In this document: piece by piece, positions 9,507-20,126 of the stretch | Numbering within the stretch: position 1 is the stretch's first letter | How the letters are laid out: every line of letters begins with the position of its first letter | Origin: Pseudoflavonifractor phocaeensis | GTDB taxonomy: Bacteria; Bacillota; Clostridia; Oscillospirales; Oscillospiraceae | Direction: 5' to 3' | DNA length: 58,183 bases | Assembly: GCF_021531375.1 (NCBI RefSeq) | Contig: NZ_JADYTU010000013.1 | Location: forward strand, 1 to 58,183 | Translations under genes and position numbers: made by a program | The notes under the pieces: generated by a model | Told to the model about the DNA's origin: nothing | The model's input: only the letters and a program-made list of their open reading frames with translations | The model's database searches: none

Positions 9507-10352
9507 TTACATCGCCTCCACTTCTGCCAGCTGGGCCTTCAGCTCAGTCATAGCCTGCTCATATTCCGCGTCGTTGGGTGCCTTGCCGTGCCAGCCGGCC
9601 TGGTCCTCCATATAGCTGACGCCCTTGCCCTTGGTGGTCTTCATGACAATGGCGAAGGGGACGCCCTTGGTCTCCCGGGCCTTGGCAAAGGCGGCCTCCA
9701 TCTGGTCAAAGTCGTGGCCGTCGATCTCCGCCACCTCAAAGCCGAAGGCGCGCAGCTTCTCGGGGATGGGATAGGGGCTCATGACGTCGGCAACTCGGCC
9801 GTCGATCTGCAGGCCGTTGTTGTCGATGATCACACACAGGTTGTCCAGCTTATAGTGGTGGGCAAACATGCAGGCCTCCCAGACCTGGCCCTCCTGGATC
9901 TCGCCGTCGCCCAGCAGGGCGTATACCCGGTTGCTCTTCCCCTGGAACTTGGCGGCCAGCGCCATGCCGCAGGCGGCGGAGACGCCCTGGCCCAAAGAGC
10001 CGGTGGACATATCCACGCCGGGGGTCATGTTCATGTTGGGGTGGCCCTGGAGGTGGCTGCCGATCTGGCGCAGGGTCTGCAAATCCTCCCAGGGGAAAAA
10101 GCCCCGAAGTGCCAGCGCGGCGTACAGTCCGGGGGCGGTATGTCCCTTGGACAGGACAAACCGGTCACGGTCCTCCCAATGGGGGTTCTGGGGGTCCACA
10201 TTCAGTTCTTTAAAATACAGATAGGTAAACATATCCGCGGCGGACAGGCTTCCGCCGGGATGCCCGGCCTTGGCGGCGTGGGTGCCCTCGATCACGCCCA
10301 TACGCACCTTGCAGGCCGTGGCCATCAGTTGCTTCTTTTCGTTGGCTGTCAT
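9507..10352 (-). CDS. Transketolase, N-terminal half
   Basis: 281 residues with the thiamine diphosphate-binding domain: GHPGGSLSAADMFTYLYF, DRFVLSKGHTAPGLYAALA, MSTGSLGQGVSAACGMALA, and the GDGEIQEGQVWEACMFAHHYKLDNLCVIIDNN motif that binds the cofactor and Mg2+. It forms the active enzyme with the downstream C-terminal half. A good sigma-A promoter lies about 110 bases upstream. Confidence 0.94.
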   Translation of the reverse strand: MTANEKKQLMATACKVRMGVIEGTHAAKAGHPGGSLSAADMFTYLYFKELNVDPQNPHWEDRDRFVLSKGHTAPGLYAALALRGFFPWEDLQTLRQIGSHLQGHPNMNMTPGVDMSTGSLGQGVSAACGMALAAKFQGKSNRVYALLGDGEIQEGQVWEACMFAHHYKLDNLCVIIDNNGLQIDGRVADVMSPYPIPEKLRAFGFEVAEIDGHDFDQMEAAFAKARETKGVPFAIVMKTTKGKGVSYMEDQAGWHGKAPNDAEYEQAMTELKAQLAEVEAM

Positions 10353-10460
10353 GGCTTCTCCTTCTTCCTTGTTTATGTCCCGGCGGAGGGTCGGCCCCTT
10401 CCCCGGGCGGTCATCACCGGCAGGCCGCAGCCCGCCGGGCGCGGATTTTCAGGTAACTAT

Positions 10461-10489
10461 ATTATAGAGTACAAGTTTTAAAAGCGCAA
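10461..10489 (-). promoter_or_regulatory. Promoter of the transketolase pair
   Basis: On the minus strand TTGCGC and TATAAT are separated by 17 bases. Confidence 0.7.
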
Positions 10490-10512
10490 GTGCAATTGGC
10501 GGCCCTATCCCA

Positions 10513-10550
10513 GAAAAACAGGTCCCCCGGAGCGGCGCTCCGGGGGACCT
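10513..10550 (-). terminator. Terminator after dnaJ
   Basis: AGGTCCCCCGGAGC pairs with GCTCCGGGGGACCT; on the minus strand the hairpin is followed by five T. Confidence 0.88.
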
Positions 10551-10558
10551 GGGTTGAA

Positions 10559-11707
10559 TTATTTCTTTTTCTTGTGCTTGTCAAAAAAGCTCTTGATGCT
10601 GCCCTCCGAGATGTTCTCGCCCATCGCCTCGCCGAAGACCCGCAGGGCCTCCCGCTGCTCCGTAGTCAGGTTGGTGGGCACCTGGACCTTGACAGTCACG
10701 ATCTGGTCGCCGCGCCCGTGGCCCTGGAGTACAGGGATGCCCTTGCCCCGGAGACGGAAGACGGTGCCGGTCTGAGTGCCGGCAGGCAGGGTGTACTTCA
10801 CCTTGCCGTCGATGGTGGGGATCTCCAGCTCGGCGCCCATGGTGGCCTGATAGAAGGAGATGGGCTGTTCATACAGCACCGTGGTCCCCTCGCGCTTGAA
10901 CTGGGGATGGGGCTTGATCCGCACGCCCACGATCAGATCGCCGGCGGGGCCGCCGTTCGTGCCGGCGTTGCCCTGGCCCCGGAGGGAAATGGCCTGCCCG
11001 TCGTCGATGCCGGCGGGGATGGTGACCTTGATCCGCTGCTTCTTCCGGACGCTGCCCGTGCCGCCGCAGCTGTTGCAGGGGCTGTGGATCAGCTTGCCCG
11101 TGCCCCGGCACCGGGAACAGGGGGCCGTGGTGGAGAAGGCGAAGCCGCCGCCCCCCCGCTGAATGCGCACCACACCGGCGCCCCGGCAGTCGGGGCAGGT
11201 CTCGGCGGTGGTCCCGGGCTGGCAGCCGGAGCCCTGGCAGTCGGAGCAGGTCTCCGTGCGGTTCAGCTCGATCTCCTTCTCGCAGCCGAAGGCGGCCTCC
11301 TCGAAGGAGACGGTCAGGTTGGCCCGCAGGCTCTGACCCTTCTGGGGTGCGTTGGCCCGCTGCTGCTGGCCGCCGAAGCCCCCAAAGCCGCCGCCAAAGA
11401 AGGAGCCGAAAATATCTCCCAGATCAATGTCCCCCATGTCGAAGCCGCCGCCAAAGCCGCCGCCTCCAAAGTTGGGGTCCACACCGGCGTGGCCGAACTG
11501 GTCGTACTTAGCACGCTTCTCCGGGTTGGACAGCACCTCATAGGCCTCGTTGGCCTCTTTGAACTTGGCCTCGGCCTCCTTGCTGTCCGGGTTCATATCG
11601 GGATGATATTTTTTGGCCAGCTTCCGGTACGCCTTTTTAATTTCCTCATCCGAGGCGCTTTTGCTGACGCCCAGCACCTCGTAATAATCTCTTTTTTGTT
11701 CTGGCAT
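10559..11707 (-). CDS. dnaJ: Chaperone protein DnaJ
   Basis: 382 residues with complete class I architecture. The J domain has the HPD motif in KKYHPDMNP, followed by a Gly/Phe-rich region (about residues 70-110). The zinc-finger domain has four CxxCxGxG-type repeats ([32 protein letters not shown]), then the C-terminal peptide-binding domain. It stimulates DnaK ATPase and delivers unfolded clients. It is last in the hrcA-grpE-dnaK-dnaJ cluster. The gap to dnaK is 175 bases and holds a long inverted repeat. Confidence 0.97.
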   Translation of the reverse strand: MPEQKRDYYEVLGVSKSASDEEIKKAYRKLAKKYHPDMNPDSKEAEAKFKEANEAYEVLSNPEKRAKYDQFGHAGVDPNFGGGGFGGGFDMGDIDLGDIFGSFFGGGFGGFGGQQQRANAPQKGQSLRANLTVSFEEAAFGCEKEIELNRTETCSDCQGSGCQPGTTAETCPDCRGAGVVRIQRGGGGFAFSTTAPCSRCRGTGKLIHSPCNSCGGTGSVRKKQRIKVTIPAGIDDGQAISLRGQGNAGTNGGPAGDLIVGVRIKPHPQFKREGTTVLYEQPISFYQATMGAELEIPTIDGKVKYTLPAGTQTGTVFRLRGKGIPVLQGHGRGDQIVTVKVQVPTNLTTEQREALRVFGEAMGENISEGSIKSFFDKHKKKK

Positions 11708-11715
11708 AGTATCAC

Positions 11716-11875
11716 CTCTAGGAAAGATAAGAGATATCAGATATGAGATAAAAGATACCGTATCAAACGCTCAGGCCGCTGCGTGCAGCCCTATCTCATA
11801 TCCCTTATCTTCTATCTCTTATCTCTTGATAAATCCAGCGCTGGGCGAGGTGAGTTTCTCACCTCGCCCAAAGCA
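11716..11875. repeat. Long imperfect inverted repeat between dnaK and dnaJ
   Basis: GATAAGAGATA-type sequence at about 11719-11757 is mirrored by TATCTCTTATC-type sequence at about 11788-11830. It is followed by a GC-rich hairpin GGGCGAGGTGAG / CTCACCTCGCCC (about 11843-11871). The latter may be a processing or partial termination site between the two chaperone genes. Confidence 0.55.
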
Positions 11876-11882
11876 GTTGGAT

Positions 11883-13739
<1,857 letters not shown>

Positions 13740-13952
13740 AATCTTGTTCCTCCTATATGAAAAGTTTTGTGTTTACAGGGTCAAAGGACAAATTGCGAAA
13801 TGAGATAGAAAACAAAAGAAAGCAGAAACAGTACGCCGGAAGCAAAAAACAACAGATAAGACACCGGATTTTGGAACAAAAGCTGCCAACAGGGTCTCCT
13901 GCATGCCATTTTATGATTCACCGTACAGTCTCCTTTCTGTGTTCTGCATAGA

Positions 13953-14513
13953 TCAATTGGCTACCTTCACCATGGCGAAGCGAATGACCTTCTCGCCGCA
14001 CTGGAAGCCGGCCTGGAACACCTCGGCCACCTCGTTTTCCCCAAAGTTCTCGTCGTCAATGTGCATGACGGCGTTGTGGAGATTGGGGTCGAAGGTCTGG
14101 CCCAGAGCGGGGATCTCGGTGACGCCCAGCTTGGAGAGGACCTCCTTGAGCTGGTTCATGGTCATCTCCACGCCCTTCTTGAAGGCCTCGTCGGCGGTCT
14201 CCTGCTTCAGGGCCCGCTCCAGATTATCATAGACCGGCAGGAACGCTCCGGCGGTGTCCGCCTTGGCGTCGCCCCACAGGGTCTCCTTCTCCTTGGCGGT
14301 GCGCTTGCGGTAGTTGTCATATTCCGCGGCCAGCCGCAGGTATTTGTCCTCCTGCTGGGCCATCTGGTCCTTCATGGACTCCAGCTCGGCCAGCAGGGGA
14401 ACGGTCTCGGTCTGGGGCTCCGGCTCCTGGGCGGTCTCAGCGGTCTGCTCCGCCTGCTCCTCCAGGACTTCCTGCTCCTGACCGGGGGTCTCGTTCTGAT
14501 TCTTCTTGCTCAC
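13953..14513 (-). CDS. grpE: Nucleotide exchange factor GrpE
   Basis: 186 residues. An acidic Glu/Gln-rich N-terminus is followed by a long coiled coil (about residues 40-90, including DKYLRLAAEYDNYRKRTAKEKE) and the beta-wing domain with FDPNLHNAVMHIDDE and FQCGEKVIRFAMVKVAN. It speeds ADP release from DnaK. It lies between hrcA and dnaK in the usual order. Confidence 0.96.
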   Translation of the reverse strand: MSKKNQNETPGQEQEVLEEQAEQTAETAQEPEPQTETVPLLAELESMKDQMAQQEDKYLRLAAEYDNYRKRTAKEKETLWGDAKADTAGAFLPVYDNLERALKQETADEAFKKGVEMTMNQLKEVLSKLGVTEIPALGQTFDPNLHNAVMHIDDENFGENEVAEVFQAGFQCGEKVIRFAMVKVAN

Positions 14514-14533
14514 GATTGCGTGCTCCTTTTATC

Positions 14534-15598
14534 TTATTCCTCATTCCCGTCCTGATCTGCCGCGGGCAGTTCCCCCTTGCCGAACATCCGGGTCAGGCTG
14601 TCGGCAAAGTAGGACAGGCGGGCGGTGACTTTGGCGTAATCCATTCGGGTGGGACCTACCACGCCGATGACGCCCTTCATATTGTCTCCAATATCATAGC
14701 TGGCCATGACCACGCTGGTGTCCTTCAACGCGTCGTTCACGTTTTCCGGCCCGATCAGGATGTTCATGTTCTTGCCATTGTCCAGGGTCATGGGCAGCTT
14801 GGAGGCCTCGGTCTCCTCGCTGAGGTAGGTCATCAAAGGCTTTGCCTTATCCAGGCTGTGGTACTCGGGGTGCTCCAGCAGATGGGTGATGCCGGCGGTG
14901 TGTACCTTGTGCTGGGTCTGCTCGGCCAGCACCTCCACCGCGAAGTCCACCACCAGGGAGATCAGCTCGAAGGCGGCGGGGGCGGTGCGGGTCTCCATCT
15001 TGTCCAGCGTCTCCTCCATCTCCTCCCGGCTCAGCCCCACGAAGGAGCTGTTCAGGACGGCGGACAGAAGCTGGAGCTGGGTGTCGGACAGCCGGTCGGG
15101 CATCCGCACCAGCTTATTTTTTACCACGGAGTTGTCGGTCATGACCACGGCGATGAAGGCGTTTTCCTCCACCATCAGCAGATCGAACCGCTTGACGGTG
15201 ACCCGCTCCACTGTGGCCGCGGCGGTAAAGACCGGGTAGTCGCTGATCTGGGAGAGCACCTTGCCCGCCCGGTCAATGACCCGGTCCAGCTCCTCCATTT
15301 TCAGGTTCAGAGCCTGATTGATGCGCTCGGTCTCCTGAATGGTGAGCTGCTGGCGGCCCATCAGCTCGTTGACGTACAGCCGGTATCCGGCGGCGGAGGG
15401 AATCCGTCCGGCGGAGGTGTGGGGCTGCTCCAGGTAGCCCAGTTCCGTCAGGTCGGCCATCTCGTTGCGGATGGTGGCGGTGGACACGTCCAGTCCGGCC
15501 CGCTCGGCCACCACCTTGGAGCCCACCGGCTCGGCAGTGGCGATATAAGTTTCTACGATCGCCCGCAGAATACGCTTCTTCCGATCAGTCAGTTCCAT
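14534..15598 (-). CDS. hrcA: Heat-inducible transcription repressor HrcA
   Basis: 354 residues from the chosen start MELTDRKKRILRAIVETYI, which matches the conserved N-terminus of the family; the frame stays open 26 codons further upstream without similarity. The winged helix carries VSTATIRNEMADLTELGYLEQPHTSAGRIPSAAGYR, diagnostic for HrcA. It represses the chaperone cluster by binding CIRCE, with GroEL as its activity sensor. A perfect CIRCE lies about 70 bases upstream. Confidence 0.95.
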   Translation of the reverse strand: MELTDRKKRILRAIVETYIATAEPVGSKVVAERAGLDVSTATIRNEMADLTELGYLEQPHTSAGRIPSAAGYRLYVNELMGRQQLTIQETERINQALNLKMEELDRVIDRAGKVLSQISDYPVFTAAATVERVTVKRFDLLMVEENAFIAVVMTDNSVVKNKLVRMPDRLSDTQLQLLSAVLNSSFVGLSREEMEETLDKMETRTAPAAFELISLVVDFAVEVLAEQTQHKVHTAGITHLLEHPEYHSLDKAKPLMTYLSEETEASKLPMTLDNGKNMNILIGPENVNDALKDTSVVMASYDIGDNMKGVIGVVGPTRMDYAKVTARLSYFADSLTRMFGKGELPAADQDGNEE

Positions 15599-15665
15599 CT
15601 GCTCACCACCTGCTTTCCTTTCCCTTGCTTGCCGTGATATCTTCTGTCTTGGTGTTCCGCTTGGT

Positions 15666-15692
15666 TTAGCACTCATTATCCCTGAGTGCTAA
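15666..15692. promoter_or_regulatory. CIRCE operator
   Basis: TTAGCACTC, nine bases, GAGTGCTAA: a perfect match to the HrcA-binding consensus. It lies immediately downstream of the hrcA promoter. Confidence 0.97.
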
Positions 15693-15696
15693 AGAT

Positions 15697-15725
15697 AATG
15701 TACCACCCGGCCCTGAAATTGTCAA
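15697..15725 (-). promoter_or_regulatory. Promoter of hrcA-grpE-dnaK-dnaJ
   Basis: On the minus strand TTGACA and TACATT are 17 bases apart. CIRCE begins four bases after the -10 element, a repressing position. Confidence 0.8.
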
Positions 15726-15758
15726 TAGGCAGTTTGTGAATTTATTTTTAAGAAATAA

Positions 15759-15793
15759 ATCCCGCCATTTCTTTGCAGAAATGACGGGGTTGT
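15759..15793 (-). terminator. Terminator after the 68-residue zinc-ribbon gene
   Basis: CCCGCCATTTCT pairs with AGAAATGACGGGG around TTGC; on the minus strand a T-rich stretch follows. Confidence 0.65.
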
Positions 15794-15830
15794 GCTAAAA
15801 AGAACTGTCGCCGAACTGGCCGCGCCAGGG

Positions 15831-16037
15831 TCAGTACCCTCTGATCCGCTGGACATAGTATTCCAGATCATGGTACCGCCTCTCCAGCCAGCCGCGGATG
15901 CCCCTGCGGTGGATGACCACCACCACCGGCTTCCACTTACCACAGCCCTCGCACAGGTCCATGTCCGTTTTCACGTCCTTCTCCGTGTAGTGGGTCCCAT
16001 TCAGCCGGTTCCAGCAGTCGATACAATATTCAGCCAT
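15831..16037 (-). CDS. Small zinc-ribbon protein, unknown function
   Basis: 68 residues. Two Cys pairs, EYCIDCWNR near the start and DLCEGCGKW in the middle, suggest one zinc ribbon; the C-terminal half is basic and aromatic (HRRGIRGWLERRYHDLEYYVQRIRGY). AGGAGGTG lies six bases before the ATG at 16037, so the start is secure. It is divergent from the small RHH gene at 16139. I do not recognise a family with a known role. Confidence 0.7.
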   Translation of the reverse strand: MAEYCIDCWNRLNGTHYTEKDVKTDMDLCEGCGKWKPVVVVIHRRGIRGWLERRYHDLEYYVQRIRGY

Positions 16038-16065
16038 CAGTTTCACCTCCTACATATTTTATTCC

Positions 16066-16121
16066 GTATTACTAAATAATACAATGAAAATTTTGTTTTT
16101 GTATTACAACGCATTTAAAAT
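16066..16121. promoter_or_regulatory. Promoter and palindromes between the small divergent genes
   Basis: On the plus strand TTGTTT (16093-16098) and TAAAAT (16116-16121) are 17 bases apart. GTATTA-ctaaa-TAATAC is a dyad at 16066-16082, and TTGTATTACAA at 16099-16109 is a second palindrome inside the spacer. Both contain GTATTA and may be operators for the adjacent RHH protein. Confidence 0.5.
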
Positions 16122-16138
16122 TATTGCGAGGTGATACA

Positions 16139-16297
16139 GTGGGCATTGAGAAAAAGGTATACAGCTTCCGTTTCAGCGAAGAAATGGTAGAAAAGCTCCG
16201 CGCCTGTGCCGAGGCCGAAAACCGCACCCTCTCCAATATGATAGAGACAATCCTCCTGCAATATTTGTCGAAACGTGACGAGGAGAACAAAAAATGA
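16139..16297 (+). CDS. Small ribbon-helix-helix DNA-binding protein (Arc type)
   Basis: 52 residues with a GTG start preceded by GAGGTGAT. The reading frame gives a basic strand KKVYSFRFSEEMVEKLRACAEAE followed by NRTLSNMIETILLQYL, the classic RHH pattern of one beta strand and two helices. It is divergent from the zinc-ribbon gene and ends at a strong terminator. It probably represses its own promoter, given the palindromes there. A toxin partner was not found next to it. Confidence 0.7.
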   Translation: MGIEKKVYSFRFSEEMVEKLRACAEAENRTLSNMIETILLQYLSKRDEENKK

Positions 16298-16334
16298 CCG
16301 TCTGCTCCGTTGAGCAGACGGTCATTTTTTATTT
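16291..16334. terminator. Bidirectional terminator
   Basis: AAATGACCGTCTGCTC pairs with GAGCAGACGGTCATTT around CGTT, with A-run upstream and T-run downstream. It serves the RHH gene and the convergent MATE gene. Confidence 0.9.
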
Positions 16335-16376
16335 CGTATGGCGAGGAGATGGGGGCGGGCGCATCGTGACGCGCCA

Positions 16377-17762
16377 TTACGTCCCCGCCGGGCTGGTCAG
16401 GTCCTTGACCCACTTGCCCGAACGCAGGCGCCAGACGCCGATGAAGCACTTGACTACCTGTTCCAGGGGGAAGGCCATATAGACCCAGAACACCGAGGTT
16501 TTCAGGATCAATCCGCAAAAGGCGGCGTAGGGGATGGCACACAGCCACAGGGGGCCGATGTCGATGATGGTGGAGGCCTTCACATCGCCGCCGCCCCGGA
16601 GGACGCCCACCACATTGACGCTGTTGAAGTCCTTCAGGGGCATGTAGAGGGCCATGGCGGTGATCATCATGGTGGCCACCGACTCCGCCCCCGGGGACAG
16701 CTTGAAGAGGGGGAACACCCACACCGGTGCTACAAAGACCACAAAGAGCAGCAGCAGGGCCCCCAGAATGGTCCCGCCCAGGACCGCCAGGGTATTCAAG
16801 GCCAGTCCGGTGCCGTAGAGCTGGTCCTGCCGCCCCGCCCCGATCTCCCGGCCGATGATGATGGAGCCGGTGGCGGCGATGCCAAAGGCCACCACCATGC
16901 AGATCTTCTCCACATTGCCTGCGATGGTATAGGCGGCCAGGATCTCGGTGCTGCCCGCCATGTGGCCCATGATGGTGGGGAACACCGAGGTGCCCAGCCC
17001 CCACATGGTCTCGTTGCACACCACCATGCCGCCGTACCGCAGGAAGCGGCGGGCCATGTCCGCCCCGGGCCGCAGCAGCAGACCCAGCCGCACCCGGAAG
17101 AAATCATTCCGCGCCATGTGGACCGCCACGATGACCAGCTCCAGAATTCGGGCGATGAGGGTCGCCAGCGCGGCGCCCTCCACTCCCATGGCCGGGACGC
17201 CCAGCTTGCCGAAGATCAGCACCCAGTTCAGAAAGGTGTTGACCAGCATGGAGGCCACCAGGATGTACATGCCCAGCTGGGGCCGCTCCATGCTGCGGTA
17301 AGCCGCCACATACATCATGACCAGGGCGTCAAACACATAGGCCATTCCGGCGATCCTGCCGTATTGGGCGGCCACCTCGATCACATCCCGCTGATTGCCG
17401 AAGAAGCTGAGGAACTGGACGGGACAAATCAGCAGGACGGCGGCAAAGGCGGAGGAAACCAGGAACGCCACCCACATGGCCACCCCCAGCACCCGGTTGA
17501 TGGACTCCAGATCCTGCTTGCCCCAGTACTGGCTGGCCAGGACGGAGGAGCCGCTCTGGACGCCGAAGATAAACAGCTGGACCACAAACAGCGGGATATT
17601 GGCCAGCGTCACCGCCGCCATGGGCAGTTCTCCCAGCATACCCACCATAAAGGTGTCCGCCATGGCAAGGGTGCTGGTGATGAGATTCTGCAGCACAATG
17701 GGGGCGGCCAGCACCAGCACCTGGCGGTAAAAGCCGGGCCCCCGCTTCATATAAGCAAACAT
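16377..17762 (-). CDS. MATE family efflux transporter
   Basis: 461 residues, about twelve membrane segments in the two-bundle MATE layout. Features include VLAAPIVLQNLITSTLAMADTFMVGMLGELPMAAV at the N-terminus and YTIAGNVEKICMVVAFGIAATGSIIIGREIGAG in the second half. MATE proteins export organic cations or metabolites using Na+ or H+ gradients; the substrate is unknown. The ATG at 17762 is preferred because AAAGGAG lies seven bases upstream; the frame extends six codons further. It follows the cysteine desulfurase by 55 bases and may share its transcript. Confidence 0.9.
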   Translation of the reverse strand: MFAYMKRGPGFYRQVLVLAAPIVLQNLITSTLAMADTFMVGMLGELPMAAVTLANIPLFVVQLFIFGVQSGSSVLASQYWGKQDLESINRVLGVAMWVAFLVSSAFAAVLLICPVQFLSFFGNQRDVIEVAAQYGRIAGMAYVFDALVMMYVAAYRSMERPQLGMYILVASMLVNTFLNWVLIFGKLGVPAMGVEGAALATLIARILELVIVAVHMARNDFFRVRLGLLLRPGADMARRFLRYGGMVVCNETMWGLGTSVFPTIMGHMAGSTEILAAYTIAGNVEKICMVVAFGIAATGSIIIGREIGAGRQDQLYGTGLALNTLAVLGGTILGALLLLFVVFVAPVWVFPLFKLSPGAESVATMMITAMALYMPLKDFNSVNVVGVLRGGGDVKASTIIDIGPLWLCAIPYAAFCGLILKTSVFWVYMAFPLEQVVKCFIGVWRLRSGKWVKDLTSPAGT

Positions 17763-17817
17763 AGTCATGCTCCTTTGCATGAGATTCCAGGACCTTCTCG
17801 GCCCCGGCCGCTTCCGT

Positions 17818-18957
17818 TCAGGACAGGCTGGTGAACAGCTGCTCTCCCGCCGCCTTCAGGCCCTGGGCCAGGGCGTCCACGTCCTCCCGCTCCGTGTCGT
17901 AGGAGAAGCTGACCCGCAGCACCCCGTCCTGCTCCTTCTTGGGCAGCTTCAAAGCGGCGTAGACGTGGCTGGGCTTTCCCTTGTGGCAGGCGGAGCCGGA
18001 GGAGACACAGATTCCCCGGTCGCCGAGGAAGCGGACCACCACCTCGCTCTTATAGCCCGGCATGGTGATGGGCAGGATGTGGGGGGCGCCCCCCTGGGTC
18101 AGCACCCGCAGACCGGGGACCGCCTCCTTCAGGCGCGTCTGGGCGTAGGCGTTCAGATCGGCCATATGGGCCAGATCCTGGTCCAGCGTCTCCGCCCCCA
18201 GCCGGCAGGCGGCGGCAAAGGCGGCGATCTGAGCGGTAGCCTCGGTGCCGGAGCGCAGTCCCTCCTCCTGTCCGCCGCCCCGGATCAGCGGCTGAAGCTT
18301 CAGACCCTTCCGGATGTACATGGCCCCGATCCCCTTGGGGGCGTGGATCTTATGGCCGCTGAGGGACAGCAGGTCCACCCCCAGCTTTTGAGGCGTGAAG
18401 GGAACCTTTAAAAAGCCCTGGACCGCGTCGCAGTGGAGCAGGGCGGGACAGCCGGAGCGCTTGATGGCCCGGGCCGCCTCCGCCACCGGCAGAACGGTGC
18501 CCAGCTCGTTGTTCACCAGCATCATAGACACCAGCACCGTGTCGGGACGGAGGGCCTGTTCCAGATCGGAGACGGAAATATTCCCCTGGCGGTCGGGCTG
18601 GAGGTAGGTCACCTCATACCCCAGGCGCTCCAGCGCCCGGCAGGGCTCCAGCACCGCGGCGTGCTCGATGGCGGTGGTGACGATATGTTTCCCCTTTCGC
18701 TTCCCCAGCTCCACCGCGGCCTGGATGGCCCAGTTGTCGCTCTCCGTGCCGCAGGAGGTGAACACCACCTCCTCCGGGGCGCAGCCCAGAGCCCCGGCCA
18801 CATCCGCCCGCCAGCTCTTGACCCGGGCGGCGGCCTGCGTTCCGATGGCGTAGCGGGCGGAGGGGTTGCCCCAGCCCTCGCCCATGGCCTCCACCGCGGC
18901 CTGGATGGCCTCCGGCCGCACCGGCGTGGTGGCCGCGTTGTCCAGATAATGAACCAT
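17818..18957 (-). CDS. Cysteine desulfurase (NifS/IscS family)
   Basis: 379 residues, a PLP-dependent class V aminotransferase fold. It opens with YLDNAATTPVRPE. It has TSCGTESDNWAI, IEHAAVLEPC, the PLP lysine in SLSGHKIHAPKGIGAMYI, GGGQEEGLRSGTEA, and the catalytic cysteine in CVSSGSACHKG. It removes sulfur from cysteine for Fe-S clusters or thiolated tRNA and cofactors. No scaffold gene (iscU) is adjacent, so the acceptor is unknown. The closest functional neighbour is thiN, divergently placed. Confidence 0.93.
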   Translation of the reverse strand: MVHYLDNAATTPVRPEAIQAAVEAMGEGWGNPSARYAIGTQAAARVKSWRADVAGALGCAPEEVVFTSCGTESDNWAIQAAVELGKRKGKHIVTTAIEHAAVLEPCRALERLGYEVTYLQPDRQGNISVSDLEQALRPDTVLVSMMLVNNELGTVLPVAEAARAIKRSGCPALLHCDAVQGFLKVPFTPQKLGVDLLSLSGHKIHAPKGIGAMYIRKGLKLQPLIRGGGQEEGLRSGTEATAQIAAFAAACRLGAETLDQDLAHMADLNAYAQTRLKEAVPGLRVLTQGGAPHILPITMPGYKSEVVVRFLGDRGICVSSGSACHKGKPSHVYAALKLPKKEQDGVLRVSFSYDTEREDVDALAQGLKAAGEQLFTSLS

Positions 18958-19004
18958 GGTCCTCGTCTCCGTTTTCTCTCAGTTTTCAGCGTTTTCCCCG
19001 GCGC

Positions 19005-19062
19005 ATCCGAGTGTTTAACGCTAAGCACCTGACATTCTAGCCGCTGTACCGGGGAAAGTCAA
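19005..19062 (-). promoter_or_regulatory. Promoter and dyad upstream of cysteine desulfurase
   Basis: On the minus strand TTGACT (19057-19062) and TAGAAT (19034-19039) are 17 bases apart. Just downstream, near the start of transcription, GTGCTTA-GCGT-TAAACAC forms a near-perfect dyad that may be an operator of unknown owner. Confidence 0.55.
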
Positions 19063-19136
19063 GGCGGGAAGTCCCTCTTCCCATATTTGGCGGTCCTCTC
19101 CGCCGGAACGCACTTCGGAAATATGAAAAGAACCTC

Positions 19137-19165
19137 TCCACAAATCCGCTTTCCTGTGCTATAAT
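19137..19165 (+). promoter_or_regulatory. Promoter of thiN
   Basis: TATAAT with a weak -35 TCCACA 17 bases upstream, 60 bases before the start codon. Confidence 0.55.
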
Positions 19166-19226
19166 GATATTATGTGGCGGCCTACCTGCCGCCGGACATC
19201 ACCACGAAATAAAGAAGGTCATACTT

Positions 19227-19913
19227 ATGGCAACACTCGACCGTATTTGTTATGTGGTGGGGGCCATGTCTCTGTCCCTCGCCCTGCGTCCCTTCCCCGC
19301 CCCCGGTGACTATGTCATCGCCGCTGACCGGGGCTATGACTCGCTGATGGCCTATGGCGTAACGCCCGATCTGGTGGTGGGCGACTTTGACTCTTTGGGC
19401 TACACCCCCAACCACCCCAACGTCACCCGGCTCCCCGCCGAAAAGGATGACACCGATATGGTATATGCCCTGCGCAAGGGGCTGGAGCTGGGCTACCGCC
19501 GTTTTGTCCTTCTGGGCGGTGTGGGCGGTCGGCTGGAGCACACCCTGGGCAACCTTCAGCTTCTGGATTGGCTGACTACCCAGGGGGCCGTGGGCTTCCT
19601 GGCCGGTGAAAAGACAGTAGCCACCGCCCTGCGCAATGGCTCCATCACCTTCCCCGCCTCCATGTCCGGCTATCTGTCCGTGTTCTGCAACAGCGGCACG
19701 GCGGAGGGCGTCACGCTGTCCAATCTGAAGTACCCCCTGGACCGCTACACCATGACCGGCACATTCCCCGTCGGCGTCAGCAATGAGTTTCTGAACGCCG
19801 AGGCCACCGTCAGTGTGGAACAGGGATCTCTGATCCTGATTTGGGAAGACCAGGGCGATTTCTATACGCAGCTGCCCAAGCTTTGGCCCCAAGTTAGCGC
19901 CGCGGCGGAATAA
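19227..19913 (+). CDS. thiN: Thiamine pyrophosphokinase
   Basis: 228 residues. Family hallmarks are AADRGYDSLMAYGVTPDLVVGDFDSLG, the AEKDDTDMVYALRKGLELG stretch and LGGVGGRLEHTLGNLQLL, with the C-terminal beta domain near LSNLKYPLDRYTMTGTFPVGVSNEF. It transfers pyrophosphate from ATP to thiamine, giving the cofactor used for example by the transketolase in this window. The ATG at 19227 matches the conserved N-terminus and has AAGAAGG upstream. Confidence 0.93.
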   Translation: MATLDRICYVVGAMSLSLALRPFPAPGDYVIAADRGYDSLMAYGVTPDLVVGDFDSLGYTPNHPNVTRLPAEKDDTDMVYALRKGLELGYRRFVLLGGVGGRLEHTLGNLQLLDWLTTQGAVGFLAGEKTVATALRNGSITFPASMSGYLSVFCNSGTAEGVTLSNLKYPLDRYTMTGTFPVGVSNEFLNAEATVSVEQGSLILIWEDQGDFYTQLPKLWPQVSAAAE

Positions 19914-19948
19914 AAGGCCTCTGTTCCGCCGCAGCGGCTCCCTTTTTT
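19899..19948 (+). terminator. Terminator of thiN
   Basis: GCCGCGGCGGAA pairs with TTCCGCCGC(A)GCGGC, followed by six T. The stop codon lies inside the hairpin. Confidence 0.85.
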
Positions 19949-19972
19949 CTAAAATTCCTTGGCAAATCCCTC

Positions 19973-20001
19973 TTTACAACGGTGCGAAAACCTGATACAA
20001 T
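19973..20001 (+). promoter_or_regulatory. Promoter of tRNA-Ala
   Basis: TTTACA and TACAAT, spacer 17. The same -35 occurs before tRNA-Arg. Confidence 0.8.
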
Positions 20002-20050
20002 AATGAAGCTGTTTTGTTCCCTGTTTCTGAAAGCAGCAGCTTTGATATTC

Positions 20051-20126
20051 GGGCCTATAGCTCAGTTGGGAGAGCGTTCGGTTCGCATCCGAGAGGTCGA
20101 GGGTTCGAATCCCTTTAGGTCCACCA
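20051..20126 (+). tRNA. tRNA-Ala (anticodon CGC)
   Basis: A 76-base cloverleaf with encoded CCA. The anticodon loop TTCGCAT gives CGC. The acceptor stem has the G3:U70 wobble pair that identifies alanine tRNAs. It is the chromosomal anchor next to which the 4.1-kb recombinase element inserted. Confidence 0.96.
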
